Source of the DNA: an uncultured Caulobacterales bacterium
GTDB lineage: Bacteria > Pseudomonadota > Alphaproteobacteria > Caulobacterales > Caulobacteraceae
Direction of reading: 5' to 3'
Length of the DNA stretch: 64,000 bases
Assembly: GCA_903840435.1 (NCBI GenBank)
Contig: CAIMFV010000023.1
Span: forward strand, 62,001 to 126,000
This document shows positions 27,643 through 35,924 of the stretch, one piece after another. Under the pieces are notes generated by a model that was not told where the DNA came from, searched no databases, and saw only the letters and a list, made by a program, of their open reading frames with translations. Position 1 is the stretch's first letter; each line of letters starts with the position of its first letter. Position numbers and translations under genes: made by a program.

Positions 27643-28272
27643 TCAATGGTGGGTGATGATCAAGATGGCGGCGAGGAGTAGAATCAGCCCGACGAAGAGA
27701 TTAAATCCCCGCCGGAACCGCTCTGACGCCAGGCGAGTGGCCAGGCTTGAGCCAAACAGGCCATAGGCCGACATGGTGGTGACATCGAGGCCGATGGTGG
27801 CGGCCGCAAAGACGATCAGTTGCGGTCCAATCGGTCGGTTCAGGTCCAAAAAAGGCGGTAGGACAGCCGAGAAAAACAACATCGCCTTGGGATTGGCGAT
27901 TTGGACGGCAAAGCCTTGTAAAAAGGGCGATCCCGAACGCTCGGCCAGGGCCTCCGACATCGCACCTCCACGCGCTGCCGCCATTAGGGCGCGGGCGCCT
28001 AAATAGGCCACATAGAGCCCGCCTGCGACAGTGAGCAGGCGAAAGAGCGCAGGCGCTGCCGCCACGAGTGCGCCCAAGCCCAACGCCGCCGCCGCGAACC
28101 AGACAAGTGTCGCCGCATTCATGCCGATCACGCCGGTTAAAGCGGCCCGTTTGCCCTTATGGAGCCCGGTGGCAATGGAATAGAGATTGGCCGGACCGGG
28201 CGTCGCAGCCAAGACGACCATCACGCCCAGGAAAACGCCGAACCGCGACGGCTCGACCGGAAAGGAATTCAT
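27643..28272 (-). CDS. LysE/RhtB family transporter
   Basis: A 209-residue exporter of amino acids or homoserine lactone type with about six spans. The start VMVVLAATPGPANLYSIATG carries the family signature (xxxPGPxxxx). GLHKGKRAALTGVIGMNAAT and FLQGFAVQIANPKAMLFFSA are typical. The end is a short hydrophobic tail LIIT HH. The substrate is unknown. The gene follows MAPEG on the same strand. Confidence 0.88.
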   Translation of the reverse strand: MNSFPVEPSRFGVFLGVMVVLAATPGPANLYSIATGLHKGKRAALTGVIGMNAATLVWFAAAALGLGALVAAAPALFRLLTVAGGLYVAYLGARALMAAARGGAMSEALAERSGSPFLQGFAVQIANPKAMLFFSAVLPPFLDLNRPIGPQLIVFAAATIGLDVTTMSAYGLFGSSLATRLASERFRRGFNLFVGLILLLAAILIITHH

Positions 28273-28302
28273 CAGCGGCTAGACCTGCAGATCACTCGCT
28301 GC

Positions 28303-28719
28303 CTATTGGGAAACAATTTCAATCACCGCGCCAACTGCGGCGAGGATGAACAAAATCGCCGTGGCGGCGGCTTGAATCACGAATCCCCGGGTGCGGGTGG
28401 AGGGGTCGCGTACATAGTCCCGCATATAGAGATAGCGGCCAAGCAACCAGACAAGGCCGAGCACGGTGATCACGGCGGTTGAGATGGCCCCCCAACTGGC
28501 GTTGAACACCTCCGCCAGCCACAAGCTCGGCAAGAAGATCACCATCCACTCCAGCATATTCATGTGGACGCGGAAATAGCGCTCAAACTCCGGATGGCCG
28601 TGGGTTGCAGGTGCTGGGACGTCAAACCTTCCCCGCGCCCGACCGACCTGGAAGCCAGCATAGAAATAGAGGAGCAGGGACGCCAGGGTGACAAGTGCGA
28701 CAAAGCCGTAGCCAGCCAT
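28303..28719 (-). CDS. MAPEG family membrane protein
   Basis: A 138-residue, four-span protein of the MAPEG family (microsomal glutathione S-transferase/leukotriene synthase fold). It starts with a span (YGFVALVTLASLLLYFYAGF). The family core FERYFRVHMNMLEWMVIFLP is present, where Glu and Arg contact glutathione in characterised members, followed by LGRYLYMRDYVRDPSTRTRG. Probable detoxification or lipid-peroxide role. A cytosolic GST is encoded about 1.5 kb upstream in the same orientation. Confidence 0.85.
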   Translation of the reverse strand: MAGYGFVALVTLASLLLYFYAGFQVGRARGRFDVPAPATHGHPEFERYFRVHMNMLEWMVIFLPSLWLAEVFNASWGAISTAVITVLGLVWLLGRYLYMRDYVRDPSTRTRGFVIQAAATAILFILAAVGAVIEIVSQ

Positions 28720-28868
28720 GATCTCTTTCCTTTGCTTTCACAGGGGCCCTTGCCTGCACGCAGGGAAGCCCCGCCGCCCCCGGAAAGGCCCGAGGTGATC
28801 GTCTCCCCTGCAAAAGCCATAAGCACGCCTAGGCTTCAAGTCCTTATCCAGACCCTGCAGTCGCAGGG

Positions 28869-29294
28869 TCAGCTTGGCGGTTGCGACGGGGAGGGGGGAC
28901 GCCATGGCAGCTCCGCGAGAAGAACAAAGCTGACGGCTGTAATCTCTAAAGCGAAAACCACCAACAAAATCGGAACCGGGAGAAACTCTCCGGATGTCCA
29001 CATGTATTCGACGACAAAACTGGCGATTAGATAAAATAATATCAAATAATACCCGTTGTATAATCTCAGCAAAAATAACATTGACATTGATAAAAAGTTA
29101 AAAATTAACAATGAAAAATAGAACAATATGCTCATAAAAAAATCATCATACATTTCTGCTTCGAAAAAGAAGGCGCTTTCCCTGTGGGTCATCATGCTGG
29201 AAAAATGTAAAACAAAGCACGCCCCCATAAAGGTCGACGGGAAGCCCAAGGGCGCGCAAATGGCGCCGATGACATATTTCGGCGTGCCTCCCAA
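28869..29294 (-). CDS. AT-rich membrane protein, paralogue 1
   Basis: A 141-residue protein with about four spans (VIGAICAPLGFPSTFMGACF, ILFYFSLLIFNFLSMSMLFL, YYLILFYLIASFVVEYM, PVPILLVVFALEITAVSFVL). Codons are strikingly AT-rich (ATT, AAT, TTA) compared with neighbours. It shares with the next upstream gene the blocks CAPLxFPxxF and E[IL]TAV[SA]FVL[LI]AxLPW and the same length of 141 residues. Start is TTG 29294, with GGAG upstream. No named family recognised. The composition suggests recent transfer. Confidence 0.6.
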   Translation of the reverse strand: MGGTPKYVIGAICAPLGFPSTFMGACFVLHFSSMMTHRESAFFFEAEMYDDFFMSILFYFSLLIFNFLSMSMLFLLRLYNGYYLILFYLIASFVVEYMWTSGEFLPVPILLVVFALEITAVSFVLLAELPWRPPSPSQPPS

Positions 29295-29435
29295 AGCTAT
29301 GACGCTCCGCTAGGGTCAAATCTGAGATCTCGCTTTTGGATCCCAAGATTTTGCTCGGTATAAGTCTGCTTCAGCGAAGCAGACGCCGGAAAGGGGTCAT
29401 GGGGCTTGATGTGCCGCTTGGTCATCGTCTTTTGG

Positions 29436-29861
29436 TCAGGTCTCGCGCTTCGGCAGAGCAACCGGCCTTAGCCAGGGTAGTCCGGCAATGAGAACGAAGG
29501 CTACAGCTGTCAATTCATATGTGCCGAGAAAGGCGATGTTGAGGTCCAAAGTCTCATCAGCAAAAACCAAATATTGTGTCAAAAATGAAAGCATAACGGA
29601 AATAATAATGAAATATATTCCGTATAATTTCCTTGAAATAAGCGTCAAAAAATAAATTAATGCAATTAATATTATTAATAAGGGATATGTTGCGAGATAT
29701 ATTGCAAAATCTATCCAAAAATATTTCTCAAACAAAATATTCATACTCGACGGAGTCTCTGCAAAATTTATCCGAAACACTTGTGTGATTGCAATAAATA
29801 ATGTTGGAAATGCTAATGGGGCGCAGAATATTGCTAATATATGTCTCAATTGAAATTCCAT
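29436..29861 (-). CDS. AT-rich membrane protein, paralogue 2
   Basis: A 141-residue four-span protein (RHILAIFCAPLAFPTLFIAI, IDFAIYLATYPLLIILIALI, YGIYFIIISVMLSFLTQYLV, YELTAVAFVLIAGLPWLRP). Paralogous to the downstream gene at 28869, with conserved first and last spans and divergent middle. ATG 29861 with GCAGGT upstream is preferred over ATG 29876. The body of the gene is unusually AT-rich. Function unknown; short tandem membrane proteins of foreign composition are sometimes immunity or superinfection-type proteins, but nothing here proves that. Confidence 0.6.
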   Translation of the reverse strand: MEFQLRHILAIFCAPLAFPTLFIAITQVFRINFAETPSSMNILFEKYFWIDFAIYLATYPLLIILIALIYFLTLISRKLYGIYFIIISVMLSFLTQYLVFADETLDLNIAFLGTYELTAVAFVLIAGLPWLRPVALPKRET

Positions 29862-30187
29862 GTCGCACCTGCTCATGAGGGGGTAATCAGGCGGCGAACA
29901 ACGATTTCATGGTCGCTTTCACCCGGCCGAAAACCCCATCCGTTCCAAGTCACGCCGCGCTCCCGCTTCCGCCGGACGTCCATTGACCTTTTTGATTGCG
30001 CGGTTCGTTTGGACTGTAGGGCAAGGTGGGACGTCCTTCCGCTGGGTGTTGCACGCCAGAAGACACGTCTCATAATTGAAATCAGCCGATTTTCTGAATT
30101 AAATTTTCGACCTATTCCCAAAATCTGAGAAATAATGAGGTTATAAATCGAAAAATCAAATGGAATAAAACAAAAAATAACGCCTCA
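29862..30187. other. intergenic, no gene supported
   Basis: About 326 bases between paralogue 2 and the GST gene. The first 120 bases are GC-rich and the last 100 very AT-rich. Two copies of the palindrome GGACGTCC occur near 29973 and 30030. A 25-codon frame (29909-29986) and a longer frame on the minus strand were considered but have no ribosome-binding site or recognisable product. It may hold the promoter of paralogue 2. Confidence 0.4.
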
Positions 30188-30823
30188 TCAACTCCGATTA
30201 CCTCCGAGATCATAGGGGCCGCCACGGGTGAGGGCGCGTTGATAGGCCGGGCGGGCTTGGAGGGCGCGGAGATAGGTTTCAGCGTTCGGATAGGCCTTTA
30301 GCGCGCCGCTGGCGCTCGCCGCTTCAAGCACAAAGGCGACTTGGACATCGGCCGCGGTCAGGCTGTCGCCGACCAGATAGTCCCGGCCCGTCACCGCCTG
30401 ATCAATATAGCCGATATGGTTGGCGATTTCCGCTTCAATGCGCGGCCAGAGCGGCTTTCCCGCCTCGCCCAGCCGACCGACATAAAGGGCGAGCAGGAGC
30501 GGCGTCATGGCTGAACCTTCGGCGAAGTGCAGCCACTGGAGATAGGAGATCCAATCCGGGCTCGACGGCGCTGGTGCAAAGCGGCCCTCGCCATAGTGGG
30601 CGACCAGATATTCAAGGATGGCGCCGGATTCGGCGATGGTGAGCCCCGCATCAACAATCACTGGCGACTTGCCCAAGGGATGGACGGCCTTCAGGGCCTC
30701 CGGGGCGAGGCGCGTTGTAGCGTCGCGCTGGTGGGCGACAATCTCATAGGCGAGGCCCAATTCCTCCAACATCCACAAGATCCGTTGCGAACGCGAATTG
30801 TTCAGATGATGGACAATGATCAT
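30188..30823 (-). CDS. glutathione S-transferase
   Basis: A 211-residue soluble GST. The thioredoxin-like N-terminal domain has VHHLNNSRSQRILWMLEELG with the catalytic Ser/Asn region, KSPVIVDAGLTIAESGAILE (the cis-Pro and the ESGAI glutathione-binding motif) and the all-helical C-terminal domain (YIDQAVTGRDYLVGDSLTAA, DVQVAFVLEAA). Role: detoxification or dehalogenation. It is divergent from ptsP, with a 222-base gap. Confidence 0.93.
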   Translation of the reverse strand: MIIVHHLNNSRSQRILWMLEELGLAYEIVAHQRDATTRLAPEALKAVHPLGKSPVIVDAGLTIAESGAILEYLVAHYGEGRFAPAPSSPDWISYLQWLHFAEGSAMTPLLLALYVGRLGEAGKPLWPRIEAEIANHIGYIDQAVTGRDYLVGDSLTAADVQVAFVLEAASASGALKAYPNAETYLRALQARPAYQRALTRGGPYDLGGNRS

Positions 30824-31045
30824 CGCGACCTCCCAGAGCCCGTATCCGCCACCCTCAAAGGGGCAGATTTCGGCGCAAGCGCCTCTATCCCACTTTCATC
30901 GCGACATCGCCAGCGTGATTGGCCTCTTACGTCTGGCCGCGATAAGACGTATCAGACCAGATGTTTGGCGCATGACGCCAACTTGACGCCAGAACTTTCC
31001 GCTGCGGCCCCCCTGGTTGGGCCCTTGGCGGGTTGAGGAGAGCCT

Positions 31046-33307
31046 ATGGAGCGGGGCTTGGCCGCACGCGGCCCGCGCAGCCTGCTTCGCCAGATCCGCG
31101 AGGTGATGGCGGGGGGAGGACCGGCGCAGGGCCGACTGGACATGGTGGTGCGCATTATCGCCGTCTCCATGGTGGCGGAGGTGTGCTCGATCTATTTGCG
31201 CCGCGCTAGTGGCGATATGGAATTGTTCGCCACCGAAGGCCTGTCGAAAGAGGCCGTCCACGTCACGCGAATGAAGCCGGGCGAAGGTCTGGTTGGCGAA
31301 ATCGTCCGCCTGGGCCGACCGCTCAACCTGTCCGAAGCGACCTTGCACCCGGCCTTCTCCTATCGCCCTGAGACGGGCGAAGATCCGTTCCACGCCTTTC
31401 TGGGCGTGCCGCTCTTGCGGGGTGGTCGCTCGGTCGGCGCGCTCGTTGTGCAAAACCGCACGGCCCGCATCTATGGCGATGAAGAGGTCGATGACCTGCA
31501 AACCATCGCCATGGTCTTGTCGGAAATGGCGGCGGCCGGGGAATTGGTCGAGCTCGAAGAGCTGAAAGATATCGAACTTTCGCCCCACAAGCCCGAGCGG
31601 CTTAAAGGCGTGCGGTTCGCCGAAGGCTTAGCCTTTGGTGCGGCGGTGCTGCACGAAGCGCCTGTAGCCCCGGAAAAGCTCTTAGCCGAGGATCCGGTAC
31701 AAGAAGAGGCCCGGCTGCAAACCGCGCTCAAGGGCCTGCGCCAACAGATCGATGAGATGCTTGAGGGGCAAAATACCCTCGTCGGCGCCTCGCACGAGGT
31801 GTTGGAGACCTACCGGCTGTTTGCCAATGATCGCGGCTGGATTCGCGGACTTGAAGAGGCGGTGCGCTCAGGCCTGACCGCCGAGGCTGCGGTCGAGCGG
31901 GCGCGCTGGGAGCACCGGGCTCGCTTGAAAGAGGCCCGCGATCCTTACCTGCGCGAACGTCTGCATGATCTGGAAGATTTGGCCGACCGGCTGTTGCGCC
32001 ATTTGTCGGGGGCCCACCACGCCAAGCGCATCCTGCCGGAAAACGCCATCCTGGTCGCCCGCAATCTTGGGCCAGCAGACCTGCTCGAATATGACCGCGA
32101 CCGACTGAAGGGTTTGTTGCTGGAAGAAGGCTCTGCCGCCAGCCATGCCTCCATCGTCGCCAAGGCGCTGGGGATCCCTTGCGTCGGTCGGCTGGAAGGC
32201 TTGCGCGATCGCCTGTCCGAAGGCGATGCGGTGATTGTCGACGCTGAGTTGGGCGAGGCGTTTTTGCGCCCCCGCGCCGATGTGATCGAAGCCTTTCGCA
32301 GCCGGGCCGCCATGCGCGATCAAAGGCGGGCCGAGTTCGCCAAGTTGCGCGATACGCCCGCCTTCACCAAGGACGGCTGTAAGATCACCCTGATGATGAA
32401 TGCGGGCCTTGCGGTCGATCTCGACAATATGGTCGAAACCGGCGCCGAGGGCATTGGCCTTTTCCGCACCGAATTCCAATTTATGGTCGCCGAAGAACTG
32501 CCGCGACTGTCGGCCCAAACCGCGCTTTATGCTCGGGTGCTGGAGGTGGCCGATGGTCGACCGGTCTTGTTCCGCACCCTTGATCTCGGCGGCGATAAGA
32601 TCTTGCCCTATATGGAGGCGGAGCGCGAAGACAATCCCGCCCTAGGCTGGCGCGCGGTTCGCATGGGCCTTGACCGTCCAGCCCTGTTACGCCTGCAATT
32701 ACGCGCACTCGTCTCCGCCGCTCAAGGTCGGGATTTGAGCGTCATGTTTCCCTTGGTAGCAACGGTTGATGAATTTCGTCAGGCGCGCGCCTTTGTTGAT
32801 CAAGAGCTTGCTTGGGCCGCTAAGCGCGGACGCACGCCCCCCACCTCTATCCGGGTTGGGGCGATGATCGAAGCCCCCTCATTGTTGTGGCATTTGGACG
32901 CGCTGCTGCCGATGACGGATTTTGTCTCGGTCGGCACCAATGACCTGATGCAATATCTGTTCGCCGCCGATCGCGGCAATCCGCGCATGGCCGAGCGCTA
33001 TGATCCCCTGTCGCCGCCGGCTCTGCGGGCGCTGAAGACGATTTGCGATGGCTGTGCAGACACCGGAACCCCGGTCTCAGTGTGTGGCGAATTGGCGGGC
33101 CGACCGCTTGAAGCCTTTGTCTTGATTGCGCTCGGATTTGAGCGCCTCTCGATGCCGCCGCAAGGCATAGGTCCGGTCAAACGCATGGTCTTGTCTCTGG
33201 ATCGCGAGGCGGCCAAGCGCGGCGTCGCCGCCTGTCTTCGTTCGCCTGCCGGATCGGTGCGGCAGGAAATTGAAACCCTGGCGCGCAAGCTCAATGTGGC
33301 GCTCTAG
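31046..33307 (+). CDS. ptsP: PTS-Ntr enzyme I (phosphoenolpyruvate-protein phosphotransferase)
   Basis: EI-Ntr takes phosphate from PEP and passes it to NPr, linking carbon and nitrogen state. The 753-residue protein has an N-terminal GAF domain (about residues 20-165; FATEGLSKEAVHVTRMKPGE, LGVPLLRGGRSVGALVVQN). The EI helical domain follows, with the phosphorylated His in EGSAASHASIVAKALGIPCV at about residue 370. The PEP-utilising barrel (TEGAEGIGLFRTEFQFMVAE-like, FVSVGTNDLMQYLFAADRGN, VSVCGELAGRP) is complete. GAGGAGAGCCT precedes ATG 31046. ptsP and rodZ-ispG form a common alphaproteobacterial neighbourhood. Confidence 0.95.
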   Translation: MERGLAARGPRSLLRQIREVMAGGGPAQGRLDMVVRIIAVSMVAEVCSIYLRRASGDMELFATEGLSKEAVHVTRMKPGEGLVGEIVRLGRPLNLSEATLHPAFSYRPETGEDPFHAFLGVPLLRGGRSVGALVVQNRTARIYGDEEVDDLQTIAMVLSEMAAAGELVELEELKDIELSPHKPERLKGVRFAEGLAFGAAVLHEAPVAPEKLLAEDPVQEEARLQTALKGLRQQIDEMLEGQNTLVGASHEVLETYRLFANDRGWIRGLEEAVRSGLTAEAAVERARWEHRARLKEARDPYLRERLHDLEDLADRLLRHLSGAHHAKRILPENAILVARNLGPADLLEYDRDRLKGLLLEEGSAASHASIVAKALGIPCVGRLEGLRDRLSEGDAVIVDAELGEAFLRPRADVIEAFRSRAAMRDQRRAEFAKLRDTPAFTKDGCKITLMMNAGLAVDLDNMVETGAEGIGLFRTEFQFMVAEELPRLSAQTALYARVLEVADGRPVLFRTLDLGGDKILPYMEAEREDNPALGWRAVRMGLDRPALLRLQLRALVSAAQGRDLSVMFPLVATVDEFRQARAFVDQELAWAAKRGRTPPTSIRVGAMIEAPSLLWHLDALLPMTDFVSVGTNDLMQYLFAADRGNPRMAERYDPLSPPALRALKTICDGCADTGTPVSVCGELAGRPLEAFVLIALGFERLSMPPQGIGPVKRMVLSLDREAAKRGVAACLRSPAGSVRQEIETLARKLNVAL

Positions 33308-33354
33308 CCTTTGTTAGGGACACGTCGAACCCGGTGTTCCCGAAAAGGCGAACG

Positions 33355-33395
33355 GGCCCTTCCGAAACCGCAGACTGTTGGGTTTCGTTTGGGCC
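33355..33395 (+). other. hairpin in the ptsP-rodZ gap
   Basis: GGCCC (33355-33359) pairs with GGGCC (33391-33395) and CGAAACC (33363-33369) with GGTTTCG (33381-33387). The two stems are joined by TTC/TTT mismatches and an 11-base loop. No T run follows, so it is weak as a terminator. Three copies of TTGGGTT or its complement (near 33379, 33425 and 33514) occur in the same 413-base gap, which otherwise holds only the 22-codon frame at 33656. Confidence 0.45.
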
Positions 33396-33655
33396 GGACA
33401 GGCTCTCGGGTCCTCGGACATGCCCAACCCAATATTAACGTCTGCCAGCGCAAGCTTTCGCCTGGGGCGGGATTGATTCGCGTCTGAGGTCGTAATCCGT
33501 TGTTTTCACAGGTTGGGTTTGCTAGAGCAGACGGGCTTCAGATTGAGTTTCCAAAACGGGCTCTGGCCAGTGGAATTCAGGGTGACGCGCCGCGACTGAC
33601 TTAGCGGAAGACGGTCGCAAGCTAGAGGGCTCAGTCGAAAGACACGAGACGGGAC

Positions 33656-33724
33656 ATGGTGGTTGGGATCCTTAAGAGGATCAATCGCAAGCGCCGAGAC
33701 GCCATGGAGCTTCGCCGCCCATGA
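33656..33724 (+). CDS. possible 22-residue leader peptide overlapping rodZ
   Basis: A short frame MVVGILKRINRKRRDAMELR followed by RP and TGA. Its stop overlaps the rodZ start (ATGA), so it may couple translation. GAGACGGGAC lies directly upstream of its ATG. It is highly basic. No family can be named; it may be a chance frame in a long leader. Confidence 0.3.
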   Translation: MVVGILKRINRKRRDAMELRRP

Positions 33725-34734
33725 CGCCCCTTGATGTCGGTTATGTCAGCCCATCTCTTTGCCTAGTCGACCCGTTTGGCGACCGCGTGGGTCCAAGCCC
33801 GGAAAATTTCGAACATCTCGGCTTTTATCTGCGCGCCGTTCGCGAGCATCGCGGCTGGACGCTGAGCGATCTGGCCACCGTAACCCGGATTCGCAGACTT
33901 TACCTCGCCGCGATTGAGGACGGTGATTTGTCGTCCCTGCCCTCGCGTCCGTTTGCCCTCGGCTATGTGCGCTCCTATGCCAAGGCCTTAGGCCTCGACG
34001 GCGAGCTGGCTATTGCCCGGTTCAAACAAGAATATCCCTTCGATCATGAGCCCCTGCGCGCACCTGCGGGCGTCCGCCACCAAACGCCCCAGCGTCATCC
34101 CTTGATCATGGCAGCGGTTGGTATTCTCGTGTTTGCAGTGCTGGTCTGGAACCTGTTCCAAAGGGCAAATGGAGCCCTGACCGCACCGGGGCCCGCTAAC
34201 CTTCGCTCAACGGCGGCGATGACGGGCGAACTGCCGCCGCCGCCAAGGGTCAATGGCGCCTTTGTGGTCGCCGCGCCGAGCCCCGCGCCGTCAGAGTCTT
34301 CCACGCCCAAACCCTATGTCACGCCAGGGCTCGAAGCCGTGATCGGGCCGATGACGGCTGCGGAGACTGCAGAAACCCGCGGCGCAGACGAACTTCCCTT
34401 AGGCGTGCCCTTTGAAGCGCGCGGGCAGGTCTATGGCGTCGCGAGCGTCAGTGGCGATGTGCTGTTACAGGCGCGAAAATCGGCGCTTCTGGTATTACGT
34501 CGTCCGGACAATCAAGTCTTCTTCGCCCGGCTCCTGAAAGCGGGAGAGACAGCGCGCGCTCCGGTAGGCCATGGGCTGACGGCCGAGGTCAATGATCCCG
34601 ACGGCTTTTATGTCTTCCAAAACAATAGTCTGGTCGGGCGCCTAACCGCGCCGAGAACCGCTCTGGACAAGATCGAGCCGCCACCGCCTTCGCCAGCCGA
34701 GGCGGAATCGTCGCAGGAGGCCCCGGCCCACTGA
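33721..34734 (+). CDS. rodZ: RodZ-like helix-turn-helix / DUF4115 protein
   Basis: RodZ anchors MreB to the inner membrane and sets rod shape. The 337-residue protein has a cytosolic Xre-type HTH (FYLRAVREHRGWTLSDLATV, then TRIRRLYLAAIEDGDLSSLP, SRPFALGYVRSYAKALGLDG). A single span follows at about residue 128-147 (LIMAAVGILVFAVLVWNLF), then a Pro/Ala-rich linker and a C-terminal beta domain (VFFARLLKAGETARAPVGHG). The order rodZ-ispG is widely conserved. ATG 33721 has GGAG about 10 bases upstream. A crescentin-like protein is encoded 23 kb downstream. Confidence 0.88.
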   Translation: MTPLDVGYVSPSLCLVDPFGDRVGPSPENFEHLGFYLRAVREHRGWTLSDLATVTRIRRLYLAAIEDGDLSSLPSRPFALGYVRSYAKALGLDGELAIARFKQEYPFDHEPLRAPAGVRHQTPQRHPLIMAAVGILVFAVLVWNLFQRANGALTAPGPANLRSTAAMTGELPPPPRVNGAFVVAAPSPAPSESSTPKPYVTPGLEAVIGPMTAAETAETRGADELPLGVPFEARGQVYGVASVSGDVLLQARKSALLVLRRPDNQVFFARLLKAGETARAPVGHGLTAEVNDPDGFYVFQNNSLVGRLTAPRTALDKIEPPPPSPAEAESSQEAPAH

Positions 34735-34790
34735 TCGCGGGTCTGGCAAGGGGGCTTTTCGCCTCGGCCGCAAAAGCTTATTGATGCGCT

Positions 34791-35915
34791 ATGAGCTCTG
34801 ATCTCGACCCACGACACCATCGCCCCTGGCGCAGGATTGACCGCCGCCCGTCACGCAAGATCCGCGTCGGCACGGTCGAGGTGGGCGGCGACGCCCCCAT
34901 CACCGTCCAGTCAATGACCAATACCCTCACCCATGACGCCGCCGCCACCATTGCCCAGGTGCGGGCCTTGGAAGAGGCGGGCGCGGATATTGTGCGGGTC
35001 TCCTGTCCCGACGAGGAGTCGACCCAGGCCTTTAAGCAAATTGTGCGCGCCGCCAAGGTTCCCTTGGTCGCGGACATTCATTTTCACTACAAGCGCGCCA
35101 TTGAGGCGGCCCAAGCGGGGGCGGCGTGCCTGCGCATTAATCCGGGCAACATCGGATCAGCGCCCCGGGTGCGGGAGGTGGTTCAGGCGGCCCGCGATCA
35201 CGGCTGTTCTATTCGCATCGGCGTCAATGCCGGGTCTTTGGAGCGGGAGCTCTTGGAGCGCTATGGCGAACCCTGTCCGGAAGCCATGGTGGAAAGCGCG
35301 CTGAGCCACGCCCGCATTCTGCAAGATCTGGACTTTCACGAATTTAAGATAAGCGTCAAAGCCTCTGATCCGTTCTTGACCGTGGCCGCCTATCAGCAGT
35401 TGGCGGACGCCATTGATTGCCCCCTGCACTTAGGCGTTACCGAGGCGGGCGCCTTGCGCAATGGCACGGTCAAGTCCGCCATCGGGCTTGGGTCCCTGTT
35501 ATGGGCGGGAATTGGCGACACGATCCGTGTCAGCCTCGCTGCTGATCCGGTCGAGGAGGTCAAGGTCGGGTTCGATATCTTGAAGTCGCTTGGACTGCGC
35601 CATCGCGGCGTCAATATTATTGCCTGTCCCTCCTGTGCCCGCCAAGGCTTCAATGTCATTGAAACGGTCGCCGCGCTCGAAGACAGACTAGCCCATATTT
35701 CCACCCCGCTTAGCCTTTCCATCATCGGCTGTGTGGTCAACGGACCCGGAGAAGCCTTGATGACGGACCTTGGCTTTACCGGTGGCGGCAAGGGGTCCGG
35801 CATGGTCTATGTGGCGGGCAAGCCAGACCACAAGCTGGATAATGCCCAAATGGTCGACCACATTGTCGGCTTGGTGGAGGAACGGGCGGCGGCCCTGGCT
35901 GAGACTGCTAAATAG
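34791..35915 (+). CDS. ispG: 4-hydroxy-3-methylbut-2-enyl diphosphate synthase
   Basis: IspG is a 4Fe-4S enzyme of the MEP isoprenoid pathway. The 374-residue protein has the TIM-barrel start [45 protein letters not shown] and the cluster ligands [15 protein letters not shown] and [13 protein letters not shown] (three Cys). The C-terminal [20 protein letters not shown] is typical. Located 56 bases after rodZ on the same strand. Confidence 0.97.
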   Translation: MSSDLDPRHHRPWRRIDRRPSRKIRVGTVEVGGDAPITVQSMTNTLTHDAAATIAQVRALEEAGADIVRVSCPDEESTQAFKQIVRAAKVPLVADIHFHYKRAIEAAQAGAACLRINPGNIGSAPRVREVVQAARDHGCSIRIGVNAGSLERELLERYGEPCPEAMVESALSHARILQDLDFHEFKISVKASDPFLTVAAYQQLADAIDCPLHLGVTEAGALRNGTVKSAIGLGSLLWAGIGDTIRVSLAADPVEEVKVGFDILKSLGLRHRGVNIIACPSCARQGFNVIETVAALEDRLAHISTPLSLSIIGCVVNGPGEALMTDLGFTGGGKGSGMVYVAGKPDHKLDNAQMVDHIVGLVEERAAALAETAK

Positions 35916-35924
35916 GCGCAACAC

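Noticed and set aside
29873-30121. 82-codon frame on the minus strand between paralogue 2 and the GST gene
   Set aside because: No ribosome-binding site, no recognisable family, composition changes within the frame; treated as intergenic.
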